64,000 nucleotides of DNA from an uncultured Phaeodactylibacter sp. (lineage in GTDB: Bacteria; Bacteroidota; Bacteroidia; Chitinophagales; Saprospiraceae). The position numbers and the translations under genes are program-made. The stretch lies in contig CAJXNH010000002.1 of the NCBI GenBank assembly GCA_913057245.1, forward strand, positions 62,001-126,000, read 5' to 3'. How positions within the stretch are numbered: the stretch's first letter is position 1; each line of letters opens with the position of its first letter. The notes below the pieces were generated by a model. The model searched no databases and was not told the DNA's origin. It saw nothing but the letters and a program-made list of their open reading frames with translations. Positions 1 to 8,508 of the stretch are shown here, in pieces.

Positions 1-993
1 CAGGCGCCGGCACGTCAGGCCGCACTTGGGGCAGGCATTCCGGATACGGTGCCTTGTACGACCGTAAATAAAGTGTGCTCCTCAGGGGCTAAGGCTATTA
101 TGTTTGGCGCGCAGTCCATCATGCTGGGGCATCAGGATGTAATTGTCGTGGGGGGTATGGAAAACATGAGTGCCATTCCCTACTATGTCCCTAAAGCCCG
201 CTACGGCCATAAATACGGACACGGGCAAATCGTGGATGGCCTGCTTAAGGATGGCCTGACAGATGCCTATCAGCAAGTAGCGATGGGTGTATGCGCGGAT
301 GCCACAGCAAAGAAATACGAGATCACCCGGGAGCAGCAGGATGAATTCGCGATGCTTTCCTATAAGCGCTCTGCGGAGTCTACGAGCTCAGGTGCTTTCG
401 CCAACGAAATTGTGCCGGTACACGTCCCGCAGCGCAAAGGCGACCCGATCGCGATTACGGAAGACGAAGAATATAAGCGGGTGAAGTTTGAAAAAGTACC
501 CACCCTGCGCCCGGTATTTACTAAAGATGGTACGGTCACGGCTGCCAATGCCTCCACCATTAATGATGGGGCCACTGCCCTGGTGCTGGTAAGCGAAGAA
601 AAGCTCAAAGAACTGAACCTGACGCCCCTGGCTAAAGTGGTCAGTTTTGCAGATGCCGCACATGAACCGGAATGGTTTACCACTGCTCCGACTAAGGCTG
701 CCCCCATTGCGCTGAAGCGGGCCGGGCTTGCCATGAATGATATTGATTATTTTGAGGTCAACGAAGCGTTCGCAGTGGTTACGCTGGCTTTCAATAAAAT
801 GCTGGATGTGCCCATAGAAAAAACGAACGTCTTTGGAGGCGCGGTCTCCCTGGGGCACCCGCTGGGGGCTAGTGGCGCGCGCATCATTACAACACTGAAT
901 AACGTACTGCAGCAAAAGAATGCCAAGCGCGGGCTGGCAGCGATCTGCAACGGCGGTGGTGGCGCTTCTTCCATCATCATTGAGAAAGTATAA
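1..993 (+). CDS. phaA: acetyl-CoA C-acetyltransferase (thiolase), 5' end outside window
   Basis: Condenses two acetyl-CoA into acetoacetyl-CoA, the first step of PHB synthesis (it can also run in reverse in fatty acid breakdown). The reading frame is open to base 1, so roughly the first 60-65 residues lie outside the window; a GTG at 49 is internal and not the start. The acylated cysteine is in VNKVCSSG (codon 76-78). The C-terminal part carries the GHPLGASG histidine motif and the CNGGGG cysteine motif, and ends in a normal thiolase tail. It lies directly upstream of PHB granule and synthase genes but is separated from them by a terminator and about 300 bp, so it may be a separate unit, perhaps with an acetoacetyl-CoA reductase further left. 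The assignment to PHB rather than beta-oxidation rests on context; atoB would be an equally fair name. Confidence 0.9.
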   Translation, partial: QAPARQAALGAGIPDTVPCTTVNKVCSSGAKAIMFGAQSIMLGHQDVIVVGGMENMSAIPYYVPKARYGHKYGHGQIVDGLLKDGLTDAYQQVAMGVCADATAKKYEITREQQDEFAMLSYKRSAESTSSGAFANEIVPVHVPQRKGDPIAITEDEEYKRVKFEKVPTLRPVFTKDGTVTAANASTINDGATALVLVSEEKLKELNLTPLAKVVSFADAAHEPEWFTTAPTKAAPIALKRAGLAMNDIDYFEVNEAFAVVTLAFNKMLDVPIEKTNVFGGAVSLGHPLGASGARIITTLNNVLQQKNAKRGLAAICNGGGGASSIIIEKV

Positions 994-1018
994 GGTTTAT
1001 TAAAATTGGTTAAGTACC

Positions 1019-1050
1019 AGCCCGGGGCGCTCGCATCGCTCCGGGCTTTT
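1019..1050 (+). terminator. intrinsic terminator after the thiolase gene
   Basis: Arms AGCCCGGGGCG (1019-1029) and CGCTCCGGGCT (1037-1047) pair over 11 positions with one G-T wobble around a 7-nt loop, followed by TTT. It lies 26 bp after the thiolase stop codon. Confidence 0.75.
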
Positions 1051-1217
1051 GCTTTCATAAAGGCAGTTTAGAATTGCATAGGAATTAATTGTCAAGGGCT
1101 TTAAAAATTAAGTCAATGGTTGTTTTTAGTGATGTAAACTATTGAAATACATTTAATTGTGATTAATATTTGCATCTTTAAGTCTTTTAGTCAGGGTGAA
1201 ACATATAAAAAAGCCTA

Positions 1218-1248
1218 TTGATCCCCGACTCTTCTCCGCGTACCTTTA
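1218..1248 (+). promoter_or_regulatory. candidate Bacteroidota-type promoter for the phasin-phaE-phaC genes
   Basis: TTG at 1218-1220, a 20-nt spacer and TACCTTTA at 1241-1248 resemble the Bacteroidota sigma-A promoter (TTG / TAnnTTTG), with the last box base mismatched. It is 48 nt before the phasin ATG. A second candidate with the same spacing is TTG 1142-1144 and AATATTTG 1165-1172. The rest of the 303-bp gap between 993 and 1297 shows only the terminator. Confidence 0.4.
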
Positions 1249-1296
1249 ACCTATCAATAAAAACACACATTCTCTTCCACTAAAAAGATACTTATC

Positions 1297-1743
1297 ATGG
1301 CTTCTACAAAATCTTTCTACGATCAGCTGATGGATAATCAGTCCAAACTGTTTAACACAATGACAGAATTTACCAACGCCTGGATGGAAATGATGACACC
1401 ATCATCTGATCTGTCTGACAAGGCGGGCGAGTTGATGGACGAATACTATACCAAGACTTCCGAAATGATGGAAGCTATGGCTTCTAAAGAAAAAATGGAA
1501 GCTTATCAGAAGGACTTCTGGACCGCTTTCACAGCTGATTACACCAAGAACATGGAGGTGAGCATGGAGCTGTACAAGAAGTCAGCAGCGTACTTCAAGA
1601 ACATGTGGTCTGGCAACACCATGGAAACGACACAGGAGCGCACCAAGAAGCTTGGCGAGCTGTACCAGCATTCCATGAAGGCCTTCTATGATACCACCAA
1701 AGCTAACGGTAAGGTGATGCAGGAGTACATGAGCGCTAATTAA
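1297..1743 (+). CDS. phasin-like PHB granule protein
   Basis: A 148-residue, helix-rich, Met/Lys/Glu-rich protein with no signal peptide or membrane segment. Long amphipathic helices with regularly spaced aromatic residues (for example the stretch with YTKNMEVSMELYKKS near residues 80-95) are what phasins use to coat PHB granules. The central part also resembles the N-terminal helical region of the PhaE-like protein encoded 42 bp downstream. Context with phaE and phaC makes granule binding the best guess, but phasins are poorly conserved and the name is context-led. The ATG is preceded by an A-rich leader rather than a clear Shine-Dalgarno, which is usual for this phylum. Confidence 0.7.
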   Translation: MASTKSFYDQLMDNQSKLFNTMTEFTNAWMEMMTPSSDLSDKAGELMDEYYTKTSEMMEAMASKEKMEAYQKDFWTAFTADYTKNMEVSMELYKKSAAYFKNMWSGNTMETTQERTKKLGELYQHSMKAFYDTTKANGKVMQEYMSAN

Positions 1744-1785
1744 GGCCGCCAAAGACCCTTCCTCCACTTTTAAAACCAATCAACC

Positions 1786-3363
1786 ATGAGTAATCAATTC
1801 GATACCTTGCTAGAGGGCCAGAAAAAAGCAATGGAATTTTGGTCAAAATTATCTGACCAAATGACCAAGCCATTTCAGCAGGAGCAGGCTGACCCTGCGA
1901 AAGCCGGAGAGGCGCTTTTCCAGGAATGGTACAACAAGCAACAGGCTTTTTTCCAGGAAGCCATGAAAGGCAACCCTCAGGAAATGCTGCAGCAAACCCC
2001 GGAGCACCTGCGCAAGTACATGCAGATTCAAACGGAGTTTACCCAAAAGTGGGCGGACTTCTTTAAGTCCAATGCCGGTAAGATGGGCTTCCAGATACCG
2101 GGTGCGGACAGCTTTGGCCATTCGACGCAGTTTTTCCAGGAGAATATGTCGAATTGGAACAAGTGGATGAATGGTGGGCAGGACTGGTTCAGTGCTCAGG
2201 TGCTGGACAAGATGCCTTTCAATATGCGGCCTCACTACACGGGCTTTCTCGATAGCTACAATTTTATGTCAAAGTACTGGGAACCGCTGCAGCGCCTAAT
2301 CAAAAACGGGCTCTACGATGGCGATATGGTGAACAAATACTTTGGTATGGAAGCTTATCAAAAGCTGGTCAACCAGATGATGGGCTTCCGGCCGGTAGGC
2401 AATGCCAGTGAGGTTATAGAACAAGTGAATAAATGGTTTTCCAACATGATGTCCTACATGGGCGATCAGTCGGGCGACTGGAAAACCGTAAGCGATAGCT
2501 GGAAGGAGAAAATGGAGTCTTTCAGCAATGCAGGCAACATGCCTTTCTTTGAAATGGCTGCCGAATTCAACAACCGCCTGCGCGATCAACTGGCGCCATT
2601 CAACAATATCGCAGCGCAGGGCCGGGAAACAGAAATTTCCAAAACGCTGCAGGATATTCAGTTCCAGTACATTGCGTTCGTGCTGAAGTCTGCCGAAATG
2701 CAGTCCAAGGTTTACGAGTCCGGGCAGTTTGCAATGCCGGACACCCTGCGCGAGTTTGCTGAAAAGTACAGGCAGGAAGCCGAAATGCCGGATTTCCAGG
2801 CGTTCTTCCAGGCTTACATCAATAAGCTGGAGGAGGCTATGCTTGAAGTCCTGCATTCATCAGAGTACTCGAAGCTTCAAAGCGAAGTGTCGGCGCTGGC
2901 GACCAGGATCAAGAAGGACAACGGCCGCCTCATGGAGCTGATGTATGCCGATATGCCATTCCTGACACATACAGATGGGGACGATATCGCTATGGAGGCG
3001 TCGGCACTCCGCACCAAAGTCCGTTCGCTGGAGCATCGGCTGGCAGAACTGGAGAAAGCCATGCTTTTGGGCGGTAAGCCTGCCGTCGAAAAAAAAACGC
3101 CCGCTGAAGGAGGTAGCCTGAAGAAGTCACTGATGGATAAAATCGGTATCGCTTCGGCTTCGGATGCCGACGACCTCAAGCAAATCAAGGGCGTAGGGCC
3201 TAAGCTGGAGACGATGCTCAATGACCTGGGGGTTTACACCTTTAAGCAGGTGGCTCAGATGGGCGCTTCTGAATACGATATGATTGACGAACTGCTTGGT
3301 GCCTTTCAGGGGCGGGCCAAGCGCGACAACTGGGCCAGGCAGGCCAAGGCTTTACTAAAATAA
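1786..3363 (+). CDS. phaE: PhaE-like subunit of class III PHA synthase with a C-terminal helix-hairpin-helix domain
   Basis: Predicted non-catalytic partner of the PhaC encoded next. The protein is 525 residues against roughly 350-370 for classical PhaE. Residues about 1-430 are helical and rich in Trp, Phe, Met and Gln, ending in the PhaE-type segment with the MPFLTHTDGDD stretch and a coiled coil (ALRTKVRSLEHRLAELEKAM). After a charged linker (about 430-460), residues about 463-525 form a helix-hairpin-helix module containing DDLKQIKGVGPKLETMLNDL, a fold typical of nucleic-acid binding or protein contacts. The fusion explains the extra length. Spacing of 42 bp from the phasin and 90 bp to phaC supports one transcript. 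The role of the HhH tail is unknown; linking granules to the nucleoid is a speculation. Confidence 0.8.
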   Translation: MSNQFDTLLEGQKKAMEFWSKLSDQMTKPFQQEQADPAKAGEALFQEWYNKQQAFFQEAMKGNPQEMLQQTPEHLRKYMQIQTEFTQKWADFFKSNAGKMGFQIPGADSFGHSTQFFQENMSNWNKWMNGGQDWFSAQVLDKMPFNMRPHYTGFLDSYNFMSKYWEPLQRLIKNGLYDGDMVNKYFGMEAYQKLVNQMMGFRPVGNASEVIEQVNKWFSNMMSYMGDQSGDWKTVSDSWKEKMESFSNAGNMPFFEMAAEFNNRLRDQLAPFNNIAAQGRETEISKTLQDIQFQYIAFVLKSAEMQSKVYESGQFAMPDTLREFAEKYRQEAEMPDFQAFFQAYINKLEEAMLEVLHSSEYSKLQSEVSALATRIKKDNGRLMELMYADMPFLTHTDGDDIAMEASALRTKVRSLEHRLAELEKAMLLGGKPAVEKKTPAEGGSLKKSLMDKIGIASASDADDLKQIKGVGPKLETMLNDLGVYTFKQVAQMGASEYDMIDELLGAFQGRAKRDNWARQAKALLK

Positions 3364-3453
3364 TCAACACGAGGCTTTCAGGGCTGCTAACCGGGATATG
3401 CCGGCTGGCTGCCCTGCCCGGGCCGCACCCATAACCAGGTAAAAAATCAACCA

Positions 3454-4512
3454 ATGAGTACAACGGCATCCAATAACGTCAGCGATCAGCTCCTCGAACA
3501 AGTCAATACGGCTTCTGATGCGCTGCGCAATATCAACAGCGTCCACGATGTGGATGTGGCTACGGCACCCCGGGAAGTTGTCTGGGAAGACGGCAAAGTC
3601 AAACTTTATCATTTCCTGAGGGAGGACAAACCGGCTACCAAAACACCCGTTCTGGTCTCTTACGCTCTGGTCAATCGTTGGGAAATGATGGACCTGCAGC
3701 CGGACCGCAGTTTTATACGCAAACTGATTAGCGAAGGGCTCGATGTTTACCTGATTGACTGGGGCTACCCAACTAAGGTGGACCGCTACAAAAAAATGGA
3801 GGACTACATCCTCGGGAATATTAACGACTGCGTGGATTACATCCGCGAAGCCCACGGGCTGGCTAAGGTAAACCTGCTTGGCGTTTGCCAGGGAGGGACT
3901 TTCAGCCTGATTTATTCCGCTCTGTTCCCCGAAAAAATCAAAAACCTGGTCACCCTGGTCACACCAGTTGACTTCGATAACGAAGAAGGGCTGCTCTTCA
4001 AGTGGGCTAAAGATATGGATGTGGATGCAATTGTGGATGGCTTTGGCGGCATTATCCCTGGTGATTTTCTCAATACCGGCTTTGACCTGCTCAAGCCAAT
4101 GAATAAGGCACGCAAGTACATGGCGCTGCCCCAAACGATGGCTAACAAAGGGAAGCTGATGAACTTCTTGCGCATGGAGCACTGGGTCGCCGACAGCCCG
4201 GCCCAGGCCGGAGAGACCTACCGCCGTTTCATTAAGGATATGTATCAGCACAACAAGCTCATCAAAGGCGAATTTGAGCTGGGTGGTCGTGAGGTGAAGC
4301 TGAAAAACATCAACATGCCGGTACTGACCATCTATGCCAAGCACGATCACATCGTGCCACCGGCAACGACAAAGCCGATCAATGAAGAAATTGGCTCAAA
4401 GGACAAGGAGCTGATGGAATTTCCCGGGGGGCACATTGGTGTCTTCGTGGGCGGGCGTTCTCAGAAGCTTTTGACACCCGCTGTAGCCAGCTGGCTGACC
4501 GAGCGGGACTAA
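3454..4512 (+). CDS. phaC: class III poly(3-hydroxyalkanoate) synthase catalytic subunit
   Basis: Polymerises 3-hydroxybutyryl-CoA into PHB on the granule surface. At 352 residues it matches class III PhaC (about 355), not the roughly 590-residue class I enzymes. The lipase-like box is GVCQGG with nucleophile Cys145; the other triad members are Asp298 (in YAKHDHIVPP) and His327 (in FPGGHIGVF). All three are shifted by -4 relative to the well-known Cys149/Asp302/His331 triad of the Allochromatium enzyme, so the active site is intact. It is an alpha/beta hydrolase fold with the DWGYP motif near residue 107. It follows the PhaE-like gene by 90 bp, as expected for a two-subunit class III synthase. 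Confidence 0.95.
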   Translation: MSTTASNNVSDQLLEQVNTASDALRNINSVHDVDVATAPREVVWEDGKVKLYHFLREDKPATKTPVLVSYALVNRWEMMDLQPDRSFIRKLISEGLDVYLIDWGYPTKVDRYKKMEDYILGNINDCVDYIREAHGLAKVNLLGVCQGGTFSLIYSALFPEKIKNLVTLVTPVDFDNEEGLLFKWAKDMDVDAIVDGFGGIIPGDFLNTGFDLLKPMNKARKYMALPQTMANKGKLMNFLRMEHWVADSPAQAGETYRRFIKDMYQHNKLIKGEFELGGREVKLKNINMPVLTIYAKHDHIVPPATTKPINEEIGSKDKELMEFPGGHIGVFVGGRSQKLLTPAVASWLTERD

Positions 4513-4624
4513 AGAATAAGGAAAGTGTGGTCCCATGAACATGAAACTTTGATCACGCACTACTTTGTCTCAGCGTACGCCCGGGCGCGGAGCTTACAAG
4601 CCTTAGCTCCGCACCTGCGTACCA

Positions 4625-4663
4625 CTAAACAAGGCAACTGCAGCCCGGCGCTGCCTTGTTTAG
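4625..4663. repeat. perfect 12-bp inverted repeat downstream of phaC
   Basis: CTAAACAAGGCA (4625-4636) and TGCCTTGTTTAG (4652-4663) pair perfectly around a 15-nt GC-rich loop. There is no T-run directly after it. A weaker pair (GCGGAGCT / AGCTCCGC) lies just upstream near 4590-4615. It probably contributes to transcript stability or termination after phaC. Confidence 0.5.
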
Positions 4664-4704
4664 CTACAATTTGGTAATACCTGGTTTTAATTTGGTTAGG
4701 GCTG

Positions 4705-4741
4705 AGCTGGCTGTGGGCAACTGCAGCCAGTTCGTTTTTTT
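4705..4741 (+). terminator. intrinsic terminator of the phasin-phaE-phaC unit
   Basis: AGCTGGCTG (4705-4713) pairs with CAGCCAGTT (4724-4732, one wobble), followed by a T7 tract at 4735-4741. The T-tract touches the stop codon of the convergent M48-like gene. The loop shares GGCAACTGCAGCC with the loop of the 4625-4663 repeat. Confidence 0.7.
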
Positions 4742-6263
4742 ACCGCCCCCGGGATAACTTTTCCAACATCTGGGTTACCCAGGCCATGCGGTCTGCCTGC
4801 CCATCACCATCTTCAGTTTTTTTCAGTGCGTTCCTGTAACTTTCCAGTTCCCGGCGAGCGCCCTCCTGCTCATCGAGGCGCATGAACACCATAGCTTTTT
4901 CCAGGTGTATTTCCGGGGAAAGCGCGTAAGCTTCCTGCTCTGCTTTTCGCAACAACAGCATAGCTCTTTCCATATCACCGGCATCATTTGAGGTTTGGCG
5001 GAGGAGTACAGACTGCAACATGTAATCTTCAAGCACAGCAGCGTCTGCATCGAGCTGAGCGGTGAGCAGCTCTTGCGTGCGTTCGTAATTGCCGCTCAGG
5101 AATTCCTGCCAGGCTGTATTGCGCCTTGCCATCGCTGTGGCACTGATGTAAGCAGGATCCGCAGCAGGTAGCTGATGGTTTAATTTATAGCCCAGGTCCA
5201 GCATTTGGCGGTAAAGATGAGGGTAGAGGCGCTCCTCTGCAGTCTGTAACCGGAAAGACCTGCTGTTTTTCTGAGCTTCGTAGATGCGGGTATACGCGTT
5301 CAGCAATGCCTGGTTATCCGCCTTGAGGTGTTGTAAAACGGTAGCTGCTGTTTGATCAGCCTCTTTTTCCTGCTCCAGGGAATATTCCATGCCCAGCCGA
5401 TTGGCAATCTGAAAGGCAATAGCGGTGGAAAGCAGGGATATACTCTCTGTAAAAGCTCCGAATGCATACAAGTCAACCGGGCTAAAGGTGCCATTCCGGA
5501 TGGACTGATTGGCCACAGCGGTCTCAGTAACTGCAGCGGCTACGGTAATTACGCCGCTCCAGAATGCGGCACGGGCTTCCCGGGAAAGGTTCCGGCGAAA
5601 GTTGTCTACGGAATGATTGAACTGAATATGCGCGAATTCCTGGGCTAAAATGGCCAGCAGTTCCTCTTTGGTTTGCAGGGCGGCCAACAGGCCGGTCGAA
5701 ATGAACAAGTCACCATTGGCACAGGCAAAAGTGCCGGGCTCTACCGACTCATAAATCCTTATGCGCATCACCGATGGATGTCTTTCCACAGGTTGTTTGG
5801 GAAAGAGCTGTAGCCGGACCTGGTTAAGGTAATCCTCGAGATAGGGGTCGTCAAACAGGGTGATGGTTTCATTGAAGCTAAGGTATTCTTCCTGTAGCTC
5901 CCGTCTGACTTCCTGGTCCCAACCCCTTTTGGAGAGTTGGTCCAATGCGCTGGACTGCAGAAATTGCTGATACCAAAGGCCATCAATCGACAGTTCATTA
6001 AGCTGGAAATCAAGGTGTTTGAGGTCAAACGCGGAGATCATGCGCTCCTGCCCGTTGATTACAGCTCTAATGGTGGGCGTTCCTGCGATGATGCGATAGT
6101 CACTAAGCTCAACGATCGTGCCGGCGTCCAATTTTTCAAAAGAGGGGTCAGCCGTCCGGAATTTTTCCTTGACAACGGTCCGGACGGTATAGTCCTGTGC
6201 ATGGATCGCGTCATTGACTAAAAACAAGAGCAAAACGGGAAGGAAATAGAGAAAATACTTCAT
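4740..6263 (-). CDS. secreted M48-family peptidase-like protein with a disrupted HExxH motif
   Basis: A 507-residue exported protein: hydrophobic signal peptide (about 1-22), an SH3-like N-terminal part, an M48 peptidase-like core (about 150-310) and a C-terminal region of TPR-like helices (about 330-505). In M48 peptidases zinc is held by HExxH plus a downstream Glu. Here the helix reads ILAQEFAHIQFNHS: the first zinc histidine is Gln208 (codon CAG at 5640-5642), while Glu209 and His212 remain. The third-ligand segment EQEKEADQTA near residue 300 looks normal. So the protein may be a pseudoenzyme or have altered metal binding. Related M48-TPR proteins (BepA-like) act in outer membrane quality control. 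It is divergent from hutU and convergent with the PHB genes. Confidence 0.75.
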   Translation of the reverse strand: MKYFLYFLPVLLLFLVNDAIHAQDYTVRTVVKEKFRTADPSFEKLDAGTIVELSDYRIIAGTPTIRAVINGQERMISAFDLKHLDFQLNELSIDGLWYQQFLQSSALDQLSKRGWDQEVRRELQEEYLSFNETITLFDDPYLEDYLNQVRLQLFPKQPVERHPSVMRIRIYESVEPGTFACANGDLFISTGLLAALQTKEELLAILAQEFAHIQFNHSVDNFRRNLSREARAAFWSGVITVAAAVTETAVANQSIRNGTFSPVDLYAFGAFTESISLLSTAIAFQIANRLGMEYSLEQEKEADQTAATVLQHLKADNQALLNAYTRIYEAQKNSRSFRLQTAEERLYPHLYRQMLDLGYKLNHQLPAADPAYISATAMARRNTAWQEFLSGNYERTQELLTAQLDADAAVLEDYMLQSVLLRQTSNDAGDMERAMLLLRKAEQEAYALSPEIHLEKAMVFMRLDEQEGARRELESYRNALKKTEDGDGQADRMAWVTQMLEKLSRGR

Positions 6264-6462
6264 ATCAAAGGGTTTAAGTATGTGAACAAAGGAGCATTTT
6301 ACTGAGGCTCATGTATTTTTTCTTCGCCCATCTAATTTACAAATGAAAATGGGTTCGGTGCGCTATAGCAATGTTAATTTTGGGCTGCCTCCTCCGTTAA
6401 AGGGTCTTAAGGATGCTAACAAATTGTTAAAAAAAGTCCGACCTTAGCGCAAAACGCCAAAT

Positions 6463-8508
6463 ATGACCGAATTCCAAAAAGCAATCCTGGAGGGCATACC
6501 GGATGAATTGCCGATGGCTAAGCCCTATGATCCGAATGTAAGCCACGCCCCAAAACGTGGTATCGAAGGGGTTTTGTCAGATAAAGACCGGGCACTGGCC
6601 CTCAAAAACGCGCTGCGGTACTTCCCCGCCCATCAGCATGAAGTCCTGGCTCCTGAATTTGCCGCAGAACTCGAGCACTACGGCCGCATTTATATGTTCC
6701 GCTTCCGTCCGGAGTATGAAATGTACGCCCGCCCAATTGATGAATATCCCTATCAGTCCCGGCAGGCTGCTGCGATCATGCTGATGATTCAAAACAACCT
6801 GGACCCCAAGGTTGCCAAGCACCCGCATGAGCTGATCACCTATGGCGGCAATGGAGCGGTTTTTCAAAACTGGGCGCAGTACCGGCTGGTCATGCAGTAC
6901 CTGGCTCAGATGACGGATGAACAGACCCTGGTGCTTTATTCCGGGCATCCCCTCGGGCTGTTCCCTTCCCATGCTGAAGCTCCGCGCGTGGTGGTGACCA
7001 ATGGTATGATGATCCCAAATTATTCTACAAAGGAAGACTGGAACAAGTACAACGCCCTGGGCGTCACTTCCTATGGGCAAATGACGGCCGGCTCCTTTAT
7101 GTACATCGGTCCGCAGGGGATCGTGCACGGTACGACCATCACCCTGTTGAATGCCGGCCGTAAAATGGGGCTGGGCGATAAAAACCTTCGCGGTAAGGTA
7201 TTCGTGACTTCCGGCCTGGGCGGCATGTCCGGTGCACAAACGATTGCCGCTGAAGTGACCGGAGCGGTAGGGATTGTCGCAGAAATCGACCCCGATGCCG
7301 TGCAGCAGCGCCTGACGGATGGCTATATCAAAGCAGACAATGTTTTTACTGACCTTGATGCGTTGTTGCCAAGAATAGAACAGGCCAGACAGGACAAGGA
7401 AGCCGTGGCCCTGGTCTATCAGGGGAATGTGGTAGAGCTGTGGGAACGCCTGGCCAAAGAGGAGGTAAAAGTAGAGCTGGGCTCCGATCAGACTTCTTTG
7501 CACAATATTGAAGGTATGGGCTACACGCCTGCGGGCTATACCTTTGAAGAAGCCAAGCGGCTGCTGGATAAAGACCCGGTGCAGTTCATGTCTGAAATCC
7601 GGGACACCCTGCGCCGCCACGTAAAAGCCATTAACACCATGGCAGAACGCGGCATGTATTTCTGGGATTATGGCAATGCTTTTCTAAAGGAAGCAGGCAA
7701 TTCCGGAGCGGATATCTGGCTGGATGAGACTGAGGGGCACTTCCGTTATCCATCCTATGTGGAGGACATTATGGGGCCGATGTGCTTTGACTATGGCTTC
7801 GGGCCGTTTCGGTGGGTGTGTACTTCCGGAACGATGGAGGATTTGCAGAAGACCGATGAAATCGCGGCGGAAATCCTGCGGGAGATGCTGGCAGAAGCCC
7901 CGGAAGATATCCGACCTCAGTTACGGGACAACCTCAACTGGATTGAAGGAGCAGAAGATAACCTGCCTGTCGTAGGCTCAAAATCAAGAATTCTGTACGC
8001 CGATTCGGAAGGGCGCATCCGTATTGCCCGGGCTTTCAACAAAGCCATTGCGCGGGGCGAGCTTCGTGCGCCAGTCGTGCTGGGCAGAGACCACCACGAT
8101 GTCTCCGGTACCGATTCGCCCTACCGGGAGACCGCAAATATCTACGACGGCTCCCAGTTTACTGCAGATATGGCGGTACACAATGTGATTGGGGATGCTT
8201 TCCGTGGGGCGACCTGGATTTCCCTGCACAACGGTGGAGGCGTAGGCTGGGGCGAAGTGATGAACGGTGGGTTCGGGATGGTACTCGATGGCACACCGGA
8301 ATCTGACCGCCGTCTGGAGAGTATGCTCTTCTGGGATGTCAACAACGGTATCGCCCGTCGTTCCTGGGCCCGCAACCGGGGCGCGATGTCTACCATTCAG
8401 CGCACCATGCAGGCTTATCCGGGGCTCAGGGTAACCTTGCCCACCATTGCGGATGATAATCTTGTAGAGGAGGCGCTGGGTCTGACGGCAAAAGAGGAAA
8501 AAGCTTAA
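6463..8508 (+). CDS. hutU: urocanate hydratase, long form
   Basis: Converts urocanate to imidazolone propionate in histidine degradation, using tightly bound NAD+ as an electrophile. The NAD-binding loop is seen in TSGLGGMSGAQ near residues 250-260, and the conserved Cys-containing segment VCTSGTMEDL near 451-460 precedes the C-terminal domain with GRDHHDVSGTDSPYRET. The protein has 681 residues against about 555 for the Pseudomonas/Bacillus type. Long versions of this size are typical of Bacteroidota, and the extra sequence is spread through the chain rather than being an added domain. No hutH, hutI or ftcD/hutG lies next to it. The stop overlaps the stop of the convergent epimerase gene by 3 bases within a TTAA. 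Confidence 0.95.
   Translation: MTEFQKAILEGIPDELPMAKPYDPNVSHAPKRGIEGVLSDKDRALALKNALRYFPAHQHEVLAPEFAAELEHYGRIYMFRFRPEYEMYARPIDEYPYQSRQAAAIMLMIQNNLDPKVAKHPHELITYGGNGAVFQNWAQYRLVMQYLAQMTDEQTLVLYSGHPLGLFPSHAEAPRVVVTNGMMIPNYSTKEDWNKYNALGVTSYGQMTAGSFMYIGPQGIVHGTTITLLNAGRKMGLGDKNLRGKVFVTSGLGGMSGAQTIAAEVTGAVGIVAEIDPDAVQQRLTDGYIKADNVFTDLDALLPRIEQARQDKEAVALVYQGNVVELWERLAKEEVKVELGSDQTSLHNIEGMGYTPAGYTFEEAKRLLDKDPVQFMSEIRDTLRRHVKAINTMAERGMYFWDYGNAFLKEAGNSGADIWLDETEGHFRYPSYVEDIMGPMCFDYGFGPFRWVCTSGTMEDLQKTDEIAAEILREMLAEAPEDIRPQLRDNLNWIEGAEDNLPVVGSKSRILYADSEGRIRIARAFNKAIARGELRAPVVLGRDHHDVSGTDSPYRETANIYDGSQFTADMAVHNVIGDAFRGATWISLHNGGGVGWGEVMNGGFGMVLDGTPESDRRLESMLFWDVNNGIARRSWARNRGAMSTIQRTMQAYPGLRVTLPTIADDNLVEEALGLTAKEEKA

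Noticed and set aside
994..1296. tRNA or small RNA in the larger intergenic gaps (994-1296, 32569-32913, 55381-55784)
   Set aside because: No cloverleaf, anticodon arm or CCA end could be found by eye in these gaps; only simple hairpins and AT-rich promoter-like DNA were seen.
3364..4350. 328-codon minus-strand frame opposite phaC
   Set aside because: It is entirely antisense to an intact phaC with full catalytic triad, has no family features, and reflects codon bias of the opposite strand.
6577..7620. 347-codon minus-strand frame opposite hutU
   Set aside because: It is antisense to a well-conserved enzyme, with a composition rich in His, Gln and Arg, typical of a shadow frame.
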